DNA of 64,000 bases from Pelotomaculum schinkii (GTDB taxonomy: Bacteria; Bacillota; Desulfotomaculia; Desulfotomaculales; Pelotomaculaceae): NCBI RefSeq assembly GCF_004369205.1, contig NZ_QFGA01000001.1, forward strand, positions 1,116,001 to 1,180,000, in the 5' to 3' direction. The position numbers were made by a program, and so were the translations under genes. Shown one piece after another: positions 18,104-26,098 of the stretch. The notes under the pieces were generated by a model, which was given only the letters and a program-made list of their open reading frames with translations, had not been told where the DNA came from and ran no database searches. Every line of letters starts with the position of its first letter. Position 1 is the first letter of the stretch.

Positions 18104-18132
18104 AAACTCCGGGCTTTAGCCCGGAGTTTTTA
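18102..18132. terminator. Strong bidirectional terminator
   Basis: AAAAACTCCGGGCT and AGCCCGGAGTTTTT form a perfect stem around a TT loop, with A and T runs on the two sides, so it can work on both strands. Confidence 0.9.
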
Positions 18133-18225
18133 TGATTAGGATTCCCGCAAAAAACACCGGCCTGTTTTCCTCTTTGGCTTTGTTAAACGCCTCTTCCCCC
18201 CAAGGATACCAGTCCACCTGTATCC
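18132..18225 (-). pseudogene. Fragment of a YyaL/DUF255-like gene
   Basis: The minus strand reads [20 protein letters not shown] and then VFF, nearly the same as residues 26-48 of the intact protein at 13612-15684 ([20 protein letters not shown]). Nothing else of the gene is present: it is cut on both sides and abuts a terminator. It is a remnant of a second copy, not an expressed gene. Confidence 0.7.
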
Positions 18226-18351
18226 AACCTAATAAATCTCCATAAAAAAATTAGCCGATTAGTTAAACAGTGTCAACTTTTTGGATTACAAACTATATCA
18301 TGGTATATCAAACCCTTCTGCAGATATTGCCATACACTGGAGGGAACTTTA

Positions 18352-19653
18352 GTGATCTTCCATGAAGTTAATTGGCTTCGCGCAGGCGCCGGCAAGCTTT
18401 GCCCGCAAGTGAAAAAGGCTGCTTTGGAGTGGTATCGCCCGCTTAAAAGGGTACCCTGCTTTTTGCAAAAACCATTCAAATACCTAAAACAGCTTTGGCG
18501 TAAAATACCGGTTATTGTTCAGGTAGCGGAAAGCAGATCGGAGTCGTGCTCTTTTACGGATCTGGCAAATTCCGCGAACTGCACTGTTCAACGGACCCTA
18601 TCGCTAATAAATGCATTTTCCACCAGAGTAAGCTCAAGGCAACTGGAATTATTGGCGCAAAACAAACTTGTTAAGAAAATTTGGTATGACCGTGAGGTTA
18701 GGACTGTGCTTGACGTGGCTTCTCCAGCGGTCCAGTCCGCGCCATTGTGGGAACACGATATTACAGGCAAGGGAATTGTAGTAGCGGTGTTGGACACGGG
18801 AATTTATGAGCATCCCGATTTATCCGGGCGAATTGTGGGGTTTAAAGATTTTATTAAACAAAAAAAGAAACCTTACGATGACAACGGGCATGGCACTCAT
18901 GTCGCCGGAGATATAGGCTCCAACGGGAGTCAATCCTCTTTTCTATACCGGGGGCCTGCTTCCGAAGCCAGCCTGGTAGGGATAAAGGTCCTGGATAAGA
19001 TGGGTTCGGGTCTACTATCCACCGTTATTGAAGGTATCCAGTGGTGTATCGACAACAAAGAAAACTTGGGCATCAGGATACTCAACATATCACTGGGAAG
19101 CACGGCTACAGAGTCTTATACCGACGACCCGGTCTGCCAGGCTGTAGACAAGGCTTGGTCAAACGGGATCGTGGTTTGTGTTGCGGCGGGAAACGAAGGA
19201 CCACAGTCAACAACCATCAGTTCACCCGGCATTTCTCCCCATGTGATTACAGTTGGCGCAGTGGATGACAAAAATACAGTAGCTCTGAATGATGACCAGG
19301 TGGCTGAGTTTTCCAGCAGGGGACCTACCATTGACGGACTGATAAAACCTGATTTGTTAGCTCCCGGGGTTAATATTATTTCCTTACGTTCACCCTGCTC
19401 AAAAATTGATAAACAGAGTAAAGAATCCAGGATTGCCACCCGGTATTTAGCGCTTTCCGGAACATCAATGGCAACACCGGTATGCTCCGGGGTGGTTGCC
19501 CAAATGCTGCAGTCTGACGGCTCACTAACCCCGGACCAGGTTAAAAAACGACTTATAGAAACTTCAAAAACACTTGCCGGTCTTGATCCTAATATTCAGG
19601 GGGCGGGGGTTATAGACGCCATAAGGGCAACCGGTATAATGGCTGAAGTTTGA
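18352..19653 (+). CDS. Subtilisin-like serine protease (peptidase S8, AprX-like)
   Basis: 433 residues. The catalytic triad is intact: Asp in VAVLDTGIYEHPDL, His in DNGHGTHVAGD, and Ser in SGTSMATPVCSG, with the oxyanion Asn in AAGNEGPQ. The first 125 residues form a propeptide-like region. No clear Sec signal peptide is visible, as in intracellular or AprX-type subtilases. The start is GTG at 18352 with GGAGGGA about 7 nt upstream. It is followed by a gap with a partial REP-like segment and appears monocistronic. Confidence 0.9.
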   Translation: MIFHEVNWLRAGAGKLCPQVKKAALEWYRPLKRVPCFLQKPFKYLKQLWRKIPVIVQVAESRSESCSFTDLANSANCTVQRTLSLINAFSTRVSSRQLELLAQNKLVKKIWYDREVRTVLDVASPAVQSAPLWEHDITGKGIVVAVLDTGIYEHPDLSGRIVGFKDFIKQKKKPYDDNGHGTHVAGDIGSNGSQSSFLYRGPASEASLVGIKVLDKMGSGLLSTVIEGIQWCIDNKENLGIRILNISLGSTATESYTDDPVCQAVDKAWSNGIVVCVAAGNEGPQSTTISSPGISPHVITVGAVDDKNTVALNDDQVAEFSSRGPTIDGLIKPDLLAPGVNIISLRSPCSKIDKQSKESRIATRYLALSGTSMATPVCSGVVAQMLQSDGSLTPDQVKKRLIETSKTLAGLDPNIQGAGVIDAIRATGIMAEV

Positions 19654-19797
19654 TGCGTATCAAATATCCAGTTGGCCGATACCAAAGATGTAGGTGCGAC
19701 TTCATTTTTCGTTTTATTGGAGCCGGGAAACTACAGGGCTGTTGACTTTTCCAGATGAGACGGGTAGAATTTTTTTGAGGACAAAATTTCATTTTAC

Positions 19798-19983
19798 AAA
19801 GGAGAACTTTGATGCGCTTCTAATCCTGCTGTTACTTTAAGACAATCACATTCATTTGTGAATGCTTCTCCAGCAGGATTGGTATGCCCTTGAGGCGAAT
19901 ATATGTCTATTTTTTTGCTTTTATCAAAGCATATTATTCATTATGCACAGACCATCCTCTCTGGAGAAAAGGGAGGTTTTTTT
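19798..19983 (+). promoter_or_regulatory. Attenuator-like leader of the ABC-F gene, with 3-codon upstream ORF
   Basis: A strong Shine-Dalgarno (AAAGGAG, 19798-19804) is followed 7 nt later by ATG-CGC-TTC-TAA (19812-19823), a three-residue ORF Met-Arg-Phe. A 10-bp inverted repeat, AATCCTGCTG (19822-19831) with CAGCAGGATT (19871-19880), starts inside its stop codon and encloses an ATTCA/TGAAT hairpin. Just before the main start, CCTCTC (19956-19961) pairs with GGGAGG (19971-19976), hiding the ribosome site, and is followed by seven T. This is the layout of ribosome-stalling attenuators in front of antibiotic-resistance ABC-F genes. Confidence 0.6.
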
Positions 19984-21624
19984 ATGCTTCTATTAGAGGC
20001 GAACAATATCAAAAAACAATATGGAGACCGTCTGGTTTTCAGTATCGATAGTTTAAAAATTTACCAAAACGACCGGATTGGTGTTGTCGGCATCAATGGC
20101 TGCGGGAAAACGACGCTCTTAAATGTTTTAACCGGTAATGAGTTTCCCGGGGAGGGGACAGTACGGCGTTACGGCGGACACGCCTATATCACCCAATTGG
20201 ATGATCCCCCTGACCGTGCTTTGGACCGGATGATGGGTAAAAAGTTTCGCGTTCCTGATAGCGAATGGGAAACTATGAGCGGTGGAGAAAAGACCCGTTT
20301 AAAAATTGCCCGGGGATTCAGTGCCCCCTGTTCAATCCTGTTTGCAGACGAACCCACCTGCAACCTTGACCTGGACGGGATCCGGCTGCTGGAAGAACAG
20401 CTAAAAAAGTTCGAGGGAGCACTGGTGATAGTTTCCCACGACCGGTCCCTGATGGATGCGCTGTGCGCCAAAATACTGGAAATCGAAAGTGGAAAAGTGA
20501 CCGAATACGCCGGCAACTACAGTGATTACAAGCGGCAGAAGGAGGCTGAAATCGAGAGGCGCCGGTTTGATTACGAACAGTATGTCAGGGAGAAGCACCG
20601 GCTGACCGCAGCCATCATAGAGATTAAGCAAAAATCTGTGGCGATGAAAAAAACACCATCCCGCATGGGCAACTCGGAAGCCCGGCTCCACAGGCGCAAG
20701 ACAGGCCAAAAAATGGCCAAGGTGGATAGAGCGGCAGCGGCCATAGAAAAGAGAATCGGGCAGTTGGAGAAAAAAGAAAAACCGGCGAAACCTGTTGAGG
20801 TTAATATGTACTTGCAGGAACAAGGCCGGCTGTACTGCCGCTCAGTCATCACTGGGCAGGAAGTCAGCAAATCTTTTGGTAATAAGCTGCTGTTTGATAA
20901 AATCTGTTTTGAGGTGCCTGCCGGAAGAAAAGTCGCTCTGGTCGGGGACAACGGCAGCGGGAAAACTACTCTGCTCAAAATGATTGCGGCGGGAGAAAAA
21001 GGGATCACCTTGGCGCAAAATGCGCGTATAGGCTATTTCCGCCAGGATCTTGGCATTCTGGATGAAGAGAAAACGATTCTTGAGAATGTAATCAAAGATA
21101 GTGTTTTCACTCAGCGCGATGTTCGGTTGATGCTGGCGCAATTACTGTTTAAGGATGAATATGTCCATAAAAAGGTCAAAGTGTTGAGCGGGGGGGAAAG
21201 AGTAAAGGCAGCGCTGGCCAAAATCTTTGTCAGCGGGTATAACATTATTGTGCTGGATGAGCCAACCAATTACCTGGACATCTATTCTCTGGAAGCATTG
21301 GAAAAGGTAATGAAAGAATACATGGGCGCCATCTTGTTCGTATCTCATGACCGGAAGTTTATCGACGAAATTGCCGACCAGGTCATCGTCCTGCAAAAGG
21401 GAAAGGCCCTCCAGTATGCGGGGAATTACAGCGATTACCTGCAGTATATGGAGTCAAAAAACCAGCAAAAACCTGAACAAGAACGGATCATGCAACTGGA
21501 AAACCGTCTAAATGAAGTGGTCGGGCGTTTGTGCGTCTCAAAACAGGAAGATGTCGAAATTCTGAACACCGAGTATGAAATAATACTTAAAGAGTTAAAA
21601 CGATTGAGAAAAAGTGGGTTATAG
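19984..21624 (+). CDS. ABC-F family ATPase (ribosome-protection type)
   Basis: 546 residues with two ABC domains in one chain and no membrane segments: Walker A GINGCGKTT and GDNGSGKTT, signature MSGGEKTRLKIA and LSGGERVKAALA, Walker B SILFADEPTCNLD and IIVLDEPTNYLD. A charged inter-domain linker (residues about 180-270, ERRRFDYEQYVREKHR onward, with RMGNSEARLHRRK) fits the antibiotic-resistance ABC-F subgroup (Msr/Vga/Lsa/VmlR-like), which displaces drugs from the peptidyl-transferase centre. The ATG at 19984 directly follows GGGAGGTTTTTTT; the earlier in-frame ATG at 19903 lies in the leader and was rejected. Which drug class is not predictable from sequence alone. Confidence 0.88.
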   Translation: MLLLEANNIKKQYGDRLVFSIDSLKIYQNDRIGVVGINGCGKTTLLNVLTGNEFPGEGTVRRYGGHAYITQLDDPPDRALDRMMGKKFRVPDSEWETMSGGEKTRLKIARGFSAPCSILFADEPTCNLDLDGIRLLEEQLKKFEGALVIVSHDRSLMDALCAKILEIESGKVTEYAGNYSDYKRQKEAEIERRRFDYEQYVREKHRLTAAIIEIKQKSVAMKKTPSRMGNSEARLHRRKTGQKMAKVDRAAAAIEKRIGQLEKKEKPAKPVEVNMYLQEQGRLYCRSVITGQEVSKSFGNKLLFDKICFEVPAGRKVALVGDNGSGKTTLLKMIAAGEKGITLAQNARIGYFRQDLGILDEEKTILENVIKDSVFTQRDVRLMLAQLLFKDEYVHKKVKVLSGGERVKAALAKIFVSGYNIIVLDEPTNYLDIYSLEALEKVMKEYMGAILFVSHDRKFIDEIADQVIVLQKGKALQYAGNYSDYLQYMESKNQQKPEQERIMQLENRLNEVVGRLCVSKQEDVEILNTEYEIILKELKRLRKSGL

Positions 21625-21756
21625 AAGCTTATCGACCTACTTGAAATTCCCCAAAAAAGATACCGGTAACGGAGCCAAAAATACTGTCTGGTATCATAAA
21701 TCAAGTACTAAGACGGCGGTTATTAATTAATATAATCGCCGTATGTTTTTGCTATC
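21621..21756 (+). repeat. Copy A of a duplicated ~130-nt intergenic element
   Basis: It begins AGAAGCTTAT and ends ACGGCGGTTATTA...ATAATCGCCGTATGTTTTTGCT, a GGCGGTTAT/ATAATCGCC hairpin followed by a T-run. A related copy B lies at 23330-23470; the two are most alike over the last 70 nt (21686-21753 and 23398-23467). They flank the secreted hydrolase gene. A structured leader or small RNA ending in a terminator is likely. Downstream at 21771-21820 is a 20-bp direct repeat (TTAATAAGTCAAT-TTTATA, 2.5 copies). Confidence 0.6.
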
Positions 21757-21893
21757 ACATGGGTCAACAATTAATAAGTCAATATTTATATTAATAAGTC
21801 AATTTTTATATTAATTTGTCTTATGAAATATTACATTAATGAGAGGAACTGCAAATTTTCCGCCGAAATTAACCATAAAAAGGAGGTATGGGT

Positions 21894-23261
21894 ATGTTAA
21901 GAAAAACTGTCATGAGCATGGTACTTGTTTTCATCCTGACTCTAGCCCTTGGCCTGGTTACAGCGCAGGCTAAAACAACGGACAGCAAAACACCTGCAGT
22001 CGATGTCATGACCCAGGCAATCGGCTCGGCTGCGAAGGAAGCAGACAACAGCAGCAGCCTGGCTACCGTCACCAGGAAACAGATCAACGACAATATCTAC
22101 GAGTACACTATGGTTATTAAAGTTGGGAAAGGTCAATATGATAAGATCGGCATTCACAGGATCGTAAAGGAAGAATCCCCTTGGGTCCCCATTGCGGCGG
22201 AAAAAGCAGTCATGATGATACATGGTGATTCCTGTAATTTTAACACTGCCTTCGGAACAATACCGGGTCAGCCGGCTTCGGACTCCCTGAGCGCCTTTTT
22301 AGCGCAAAAGGGCGTTGACGTCTGGGGAATCGACCTGCGGTGGACATTTGTCCCCGATACTGCAACCGACTTCTCATTTATGAAAAAATGGGATACATCA
22401 AGGCACATTAAGGACATCAAGCTAGCCGTGAAGTTTGCCAGAGCTGTCAGAGCACTGACCGGAAGCGGTCATGGGAAAATTTTCATGCTCGGTCATAGCC
22501 GGGGCGCCCAGTTCTTATACGCCTATGCCAATAGGGAATCACAACTACCGGAACCTGCCCGCGACCTCAAAGGGATTATCCCCATGGACATGGTCTACAA
22601 GTTTTCTCCGGCAGACAGTCAACTGGCCCAGGCAGCCCTGGAACGTTACCAGGCCTATAAATCCCTGTACGACTCCGGAACCTACGTGAACAGTGACGGG
22701 CAGAATCTCAAGGGCCTGGCCTGGTTGACTGCTTCCGATCCCGATGGAATATCCCCAATAATTCCGGGGTTTACCAACAAACAGGCTGCCCTGTCTGTAT
22801 TAACTGCAACCTATGCCACCTACCAGCCCCTTCAGCCTATCACCCCTTTCTACCACTACCTTGCTGGTACATTTGACGAGAACGGCTTCCCGGATGGACT
22901 CCAGTATGTAGAGCAAATGGACAAGATTTTAGGAATCGCCCTTGCCAGTCCCAGTTTCCAAAGTATGGGGGAGATTATCGACGGAGAGGCCATCATTAGT
23001 GGCGCTGTTGACGTGCCCTATGACGATCACCTGGCCGACATCAAGCTTCCTGTGCTTTACGTGGGTGCGGCTGGAGGTATGGGAGAATACGGAGTCTATA
23101 CCACCACCCTGCTGGGAAGCAGTGATGTAACAGTACAAGTAGTCACCTTGCTGCCGGCAGAGGCCAAAGCGCTGGACTACGGGCACGCCGACTTAATTTG
23201 GGCGGATAACGCTGAAGAGCTGGTTTGGGAGCCGATCTACAACTGGCTTGAGCTCCGATAA
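21894..23261 (+). CDS. Secreted alpha/beta-hydrolase-like protein
   Basis: 455 residues. The N terminus (MLRKTVMSMVLVFILTLALG...AQAK) is a typical Sec signal peptide. The nucleophile elbow is GHSRGAQF, preceded by an HGDSCNF oxyanion-type motif and a GIDLRW segment; a late DYGHADLIW supplies the likely catalytic His, and an acid lies in the preceding strands. The fold fits alpha/beta hydrolases acting on an unknown extracellular ester or amide. The second ATG (21894) is chosen because GGAGG is 8 nt upstream; the first ATG (21888) is too close to it. The gene is bracketed by two copies of the same intergenic element. Confidence 0.78.
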   Translation: MLRKTVMSMVLVFILTLALGLVTAQAKTTDSKTPAVDVMTQAIGSAAKEADNSSSLATVTRKQINDNIYEYTMVIKVGKGQYDKIGIHRIVKEESPWVPIAAEKAVMMIHGDSCNFNTAFGTIPGQPASDSLSAFLAQKGVDVWGIDLRWTFVPDTATDFSFMKKWDTSRHIKDIKLAVKFARAVRALTGSGHGKIFMLGHSRGAQFLYAYANRESQLPEPARDLKGIIPMDMVYKFSPADSQLAQAALERYQAYKSLYDSGTYVNSDGQNLKGLAWLTASDPDGISPIIPGFTNKQAALSVLTATYATYQPLQPITPFYHYLAGTFDENGFPDGLQYVEQMDKILGIALASPSFQSMGEIIDGEAIISGAVDVPYDDHLADIKLPVLYVGAAGGMGEYGVYTTTLLGSSDVTVQVVTLLPAEAKALDYGHADLIWADNAEELVWEPIYNWLELR

Positions 23262-23290
23262 ACACGTGAGGGAAGCTGCACAACAATATC

Positions 23291-23320
23291 AATCAGCGCC
23301 ATATCGGCGCTGATTTTCAT
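23291..23320 (+). terminator. Rho-independent terminator
   Basis: AATCAGCGCC pairs with GGCGCTGATT around ATATC and is followed by TTCATT. It ends the hydrolase transcript 30 bp after the stop. Confidence 0.75.
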
Positions 23321-23329
23321 TATCGCGGT

Positions 23330-23470
23330 TGTAGAAGCTTATAGCTTTACTTAAATTTAAATAATATATATAATACTGGTAATAGGTTAAGAGCTTTGGT
23401 CTGGCATCACAAAATTCAATATTATGACGGCGGTTATTAAATAACGTAATCGCCGTATGTTTTTGCTGTT
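23330..23470 (+). repeat. Copy B of the duplicated ~130-nt intergenic element
   Basis: GTAGAAGCTTATAG at the left and GACGGCGGTTATTAAATAACGTAATCGCC with GTATGTTTTTGCT at the right match copy A at 21621-21756; the middle has diverged. It lies directly upstream of the Rnk/GreA-like gene. Confidence 0.6.
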
Positions 23471-23508
23471 TTTTTATCAGGAGAAGTTCATGGAAAGGTG
23501 GTTTTGCA

Positions 23509-23922
23509 ATGCCCAGGCAAATATTTATAACAGCAATAGATCAAGAAAGATTACAGAAACTCATAAATGAAGCAAAAGAGTTTAATGCAGGCAGCAAAGA
23601 ATACCTCAAAAACCTTGAGCGGGAACTAAAACGGGCACATGTGGTAGCTTCCGAAAAAATTCCTCATAATGTGATTACCATGAATTCAAAGGTATCGTTG
23701 AAAGACTTAGACTCCGCTGAAAAAATGATTTATACGCTGGTTTACCCCTCTGACGCCAACCTGCTGGAAAACAAGATTTCTATACTGGCGCCTGTAGGGA
23801 CGGCAATTCTCGGCTTCCGTGAGGGAGATGTCATTGAATGGGAAGTTCCTGATGGCCGGGTTAGGCTGGAAGTAGAAAAGATCATTTACCAGCCGGAGGC
23901 AGCCGGTGATTTTGATTTGTAG
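23509..23922 (+). CDS. Rnk/GreA-GreB C-terminal-domain protein
   Basis: 137 residues. The N-terminal 45 residues form a short coiled-coil-like helix, and the C-terminal domain has the GreA/GreB/Rnk signature (SAEKMIYTLVYPSDANL, ILAPVGTAILGFREGDVIEW). It resembles the Rnk regulator of nucleoside-diphosphate kinase, which binds RNA polymerase without the long GreA finger. AAAGGTGG precedes the ATG. Copy B of the duplicated element lies upstream and a compact terminator follows. Confidence 0.85.
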   Translation: MPRQIFITAIDQERLQKLINEAKEFNAGSKEYLKNLERELKRAHVVASEKIPHNVITMNSKVSLKDLDSAEKMIYTLVYPSDANLLENKISILAPVGTAILGFREGDVIEWEVPDGRVRLEVEKIIYQPEAAGDFDL

Positions 23923-23948
23923 AAAAAGCCCCATTTACGGGGCTTTTC
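23923..23948. terminator. Terminator between convergent genes
   Basis: AAAAAGCCCC and GGGGCTTTT form a perfect stem around ATTTAC. It serves both the Rnk-like gene and spoVT. Confidence 0.85.
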
Positions 23949-23954
23949 CTTTTC

Positions 23955-24491
23955 TTATGATTCCATTTGCTTGGCCAGAAACCCGGCTGCCGTTTCAGCC
24001 AGCTTGGTTTCCAGGTTCCCCAGCGCTACCCCTGGTTCTTTGGCAGCGATAATTACCGCGCCCACTGGATCACCTTCGGTAATAATCGGCGCTACCACTG
24101 CGGAACTGTAACTAATGTCCTCATCAGCAGTTAGAAAACAAGGTTCATTAAATACTACCATCTTTCTTTCAGTCATTACTTTTTCGACATCCGGGCTAAC
24201 CTGTTTATTCATCAACTGCTTTTTAGGCGCCCCTGCGACAGCTATGATGGTATCCTTATCAGCAATACATGATATCTGGCCTAGTGATTCATTTAGTGAA
24301 TCGGCATATTCTGTGGCAAATTCACCCAATTCACCTATCGGCGAGTACTTCTTTAAGATAACCTCCCCTTCTCTATCGGTAAATATTTCGAGGGGATCTC
24401 CTTCCCTGATCCTCATTGTCCGCCTGATTTCCTTCGGTATCACTACCCGGCCTAAATCGTCAATACGGCGAACGATTCCTGTTGCCTTCAT
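23955..24491 (-). CDS. spoVT: Stage V sporulation protein T
   Basis: 178 residues. The N-terminal AbrB swapped-hairpin DNA-binding domain reads ATGIVRRIDDLGRVVIPKEI, the near-invariant SpoVT sequence, followed by REGDPLEIF and LKKYSPIGELGEFA; the rest is a GAF-like sensor domain ending ETAAGFLAKQME. SpoVT regulates late forespore genes, so this is the clearest sign that the organism sporulates. ATG 24491 with GGGGGTG 9 nt upstream is chosen; the GTG at 24503 lies too close to the site. Confidence 0.95.
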   Translation of the reverse strand: MKATGIVRRIDDLGRVVIPKEIRRTMRIREGDPLEIFTDREGEVILKKYSPIGELGEFATEYADSLNESLGQISCIADKDTIIAVAGAPKKQLMNKQVSPDVEKVMTERKMVVFNEPCFLTADEDISYSSAVVAPIITEGDPVGAVIIAAKEPGVALGNLETKLAETAAGFLAKQMES

Positions 24492-25055
24492 CTTCTCTGT
24501 CACCCCCTTTCACTGTATTATACGCAGACATACCTTAAATTAATCAGGATAGGAAAACAATCTTATTTAGGGTATTTGCCAACAAATCTCCCATTCTCTG
24601 CAGTAAAGCTTATGAACTCCATTAATTACGTCCACATCTGCATAAAATGCCTGGGCTGCAAAATGCTACCGCCTGAAAGAAGCAACTTTTCATACCTTCA
24701 TTTGCCATTATGCACGGTCACAGACTGTGCAATTTTGGCGCGGAATGGAAGGTTTTATCGAAGTCAAGGGACTGAAGTTGATTAACACCCCCTATGCTTT
24801 TCTTGGCAATTACCCCGGTTCCGTTATTAGTTTTCGCGAAAATGGAATTTATATTAATAAAAGATTTTCCAATTTGTGGTAGCACTGTAAAAACAACTTC
24901 CCCCTTGCCTTTGGTTAACGTAGGCGCTCGCCAGCCCGTTCGGGACTTTCACCTTATAGATGACACCCATGCCGGTCGTATACAAGCAAAAGCAGCCGTT
25001 TGGAAAACGGCTGCTTTTGCTGTGTTTCAATTATATATAAAAGAAACCTTTTATA
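24492..25055. other. Gap with possible group II intron remnant and csp terminator
   Basis: No gene is convincing. On the minus strand, around 24980 to 24910, the sequence ATCTATAAGGTGAAAGTCCC followed by GAACGGGCTGGCGAGCGCC resembles the 5' part of bacterial group II introns, without any reverse-transcriptase ORF. A strong terminator occupies 24987-25021. Confidence 0.35.
24987..25021. terminator. Strong terminator downstream of the cold-shock gene
   Basis: AGCAAAAGCAGCCGTTT and AAACGGCTGCTTTTGCT form a perfect 17-bp stem around a single-base-scale loop. It lies 35 bp beyond the minus-strand csp stop. Confidence 0.85.
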
Positions 25056-25253
25056 CTATAATTTAACAACATTTGAGGCCTGAGGGCCACGGTTGCCTTG
25101 GACAATGTCGAACTCCACGCTTTGACCTTCGTCAAGGGTTTTGAAACCTTCAGTTTGAATGGAGGAGAAATGTACAAATACATCCCTGCCCTCTTCAGTT
25201 TCAATAAACCCAAAGCCCTTGTCCGGATTAAACCATTTAACCTTACCAATCAT
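25056..25253 (-). CDS. Cold-shock protein (CspA family)
   Basis: 65 residues, full length for the family. It has both RNA-binding motifs, KGFGFIE (RNP1) and DVFVHFS (RNP2), and the usual [11 protein letters not shown] start. It is an OB-fold nucleic-acid chaperone of the cytoplasm. The 5' leader on the minus strand is moderately long and AT-rich, as common for csp genes. It is followed by a strong terminator. Confidence 0.96.
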   Translation of the reverse strand: MIGKVKWFNPDKGFGFIETEEGRDVFVHFSSIQTEGFKTLDEGQSVEFDIVQGNRGPQASNVVKL

Positions 25254-25480
25254 GCTTTTACCTTACCTCCTAAATTTACCTCTTTTGAGGCCAACAACCC
25301 AAGTATACACCATGGCCGTCAAAATGCAAAGATAAAATTTTACATTTATCTTGTTAAATCTTTACCATTATAACCCGAAATCTCCTTTATTATTCAGCCG
25401 GCTCAAAATTTTTACAACAAACATTAATGGGATAGAAGTCACTAAGCGCTATAAGACCTCTATCCCCTATATTTAACAAT

Positions 25481-26080
25481 TCAAGCAAGCATTGCCTCAA
25501 TTCTTCTGTTTACATCGTCCCAGTTAATCAAATTCCACCAGGCCTCAACCCAGGCGGCCCTTTTGTTCTGGTATTTCAGGTAGTAAGCATGTTCCCAAAC
25601 GTCTATTGTCAGCAAAGGCGCCACGCCCCACTGGGTCAGGTTCTGATGCTTTTCTGCTGTTAAGATGCTCAGTTCCTTAAAAGCCGGATTATAGCACAAT
25701 ACCACCCAGCCTGAACCCTCAACAGCAACGGCCGCTGCCGAAAACTGCTTTTTGAACGTTTCAAAGCTCCCAAAATGCTGCTCAATCAACTCAGCCGCTT
25801 TTCCGGTCGCCGGACCACCCCCGTTTGGCTTCATGTTATTCCAAAAGAGCGTGTGCAGGAGGTGGCCCGATCCATGGAAAGCCAGTTCCCTTTCCCAGTG
25901 CTTGATGAGGGAAAAATCACTCTTATCCCTGGCTTCCGCCAGTTTGGCTTCAGCATTGTTGAGGCCGTCTACATAGGCCTTGTGGTGAGCGTCATGGTGC
26001 AGACGCACAGTCTGTTCATCGTAGTAAGGCTCAAGAGCGTTGTAGTCATAAGGGAGCGCCGGTAGTTCATGCTTTGCCAT
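25481..26080 (-). CDS. Superoxide dismutase (Fe/Mn)
   Basis: 199 residues. All four metal ligands are present: His28 (RLHHDAHH), His76 (LHTLFW), Asp160 and His164 (TIDVWEHAYY). The family signature DVWEHAYY and the second-sphere Trp/Gln region are intact. It detoxifies superoxide in the cytoplasm, fitting an anaerobe that also carries two rubrerythrins in this window. It lies 18 bp downstream of the divergent paralogue at 26099-26698, so the two are one transcript. Confidence 0.95.
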   Translation of the reverse strand: MAKHELPALPYDYNALEPYYDEQTVRLHHDAHHKAYVDGLNNAEAKLAEARDKSDFSLIKHWERELAFHGSGHLLHTLFWNNMKPNGGGPATGKAAELIEQHFGSFETFKKQFSAAAVAVEGSGWVVLCYNPAFKELSILTAEKHQNLTQWGVAPLLTIDVWEHAYYLKYQNKRAAWVEAWWNLINWDDVNRRIEAMLA

Positions 26081-26098
26081 TCATAATAAGCCTCCTTG

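Noticed and set aside
24576-25066. Short plus-strand ORFs between spoVT and csp
   Set aside because: No ribosome site, no similarity, and they overlap the terminator and the possible intron remnant.
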